DNA of 24,915 bases from a virus: positions 1 to 24,915 of IMG/VR virus record IMGVR_UViG_3300008267_000482; one strand, given 5' to 3'. The translations under genes were made by a program, and so were the position numbers. The notes under the pieces are model-generated. The model searched no databases and was not told the origin of the DNA. It saw only the letters and a program-made list of their open reading frames with translations. Position 1 is the stretch's first letter. The number at the start of each line of letters is the position of its first letter. Of the stretch, positions 24,895-24,915 are shown in pieces.

Positions 24895-24915
24895 TTTTCT
24901 AAAACATGATATATT

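Noticed and set aside
24906-24915. ATG at the very end of the window as the start of another gene
   Set aside because: The leader (CTAAAAC) resembles other starts here and a gene probably begins nearby, but only three codons are visible, so no gene can be supported.

Overview
The window is part of the late structural region of a tailed bacteriophage with a contractile, T4-type tail (Caudoviricetes, myovirus morphology). Every convincing gene is on the + strand and the genes are packed almost end to end. The firmest anchors are a GPW/gp25-family baseplate wedge protein (11547-11972) followed directly by a T4 gp6-like wedge protein (11982-13907). No tRNA, CRISPR array, insertion sequence or bacterial housekeeping gene was seen. 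The DNA is AT-rich, and no start has a clear Shine-Dalgarno sequence. Starts instead follow A/T-rich leaders or overlap the previous stop as TAATG or TAGTG. This would fit a Bacteroidota host, but that is inference and no host gene is present to confirm it.

Layout. Positions 1-7209 encode the central hub and spike: a small helical protein, a gp5-like OB-fold protein, an unrecognised 397-residue protein, and three tandem paralogous spike proteins. The paralogs share a core of about 250 residues but differ in their C-terminal cargo. The first is followed in the +1 frame by a lambda-R-like muramidase domain. The second carries an M15 (VanY-like) peptidase. The third carries an unidentified domain that begins with a GHGG motif. 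Positions 7215-10562 encode an 1115-residue coiled-coil-rich structural protein. Positions 10591-11543 hold two small conserved-looking proteins, one with a five-cysteine cluster.

Positions 11547-13907 encode the gp25 and gp6 wedge proteins. Positions 13909-20335 encode a DNRLRE-like beta protein and two large proteins that share an Ig-like domain followed by an NGDG...GW module. Positions 20374-24894 encode a 1506-residue protein with a P2 gpI/T4 gp7-like baseplate segment and an inserted LamG/concanavalin-like domain. The window ends just after that gene.

How the genes work together: gp25, gp6 and the gpI/gp7-like protein would form the wedge and inner baseplate. The DNRLRE-, Ig- and LamG-bearing proteins probably decorate the baseplate and contact the cell surface. 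The OB-fold protein and the three spike paralogs would form the membrane-piercing tip with a set of different peptidoglycan hydrolases. The most interesting observations are this three-paralog, multi-enzyme spike cassette and the frame break that separates the muramidase from its spike module.
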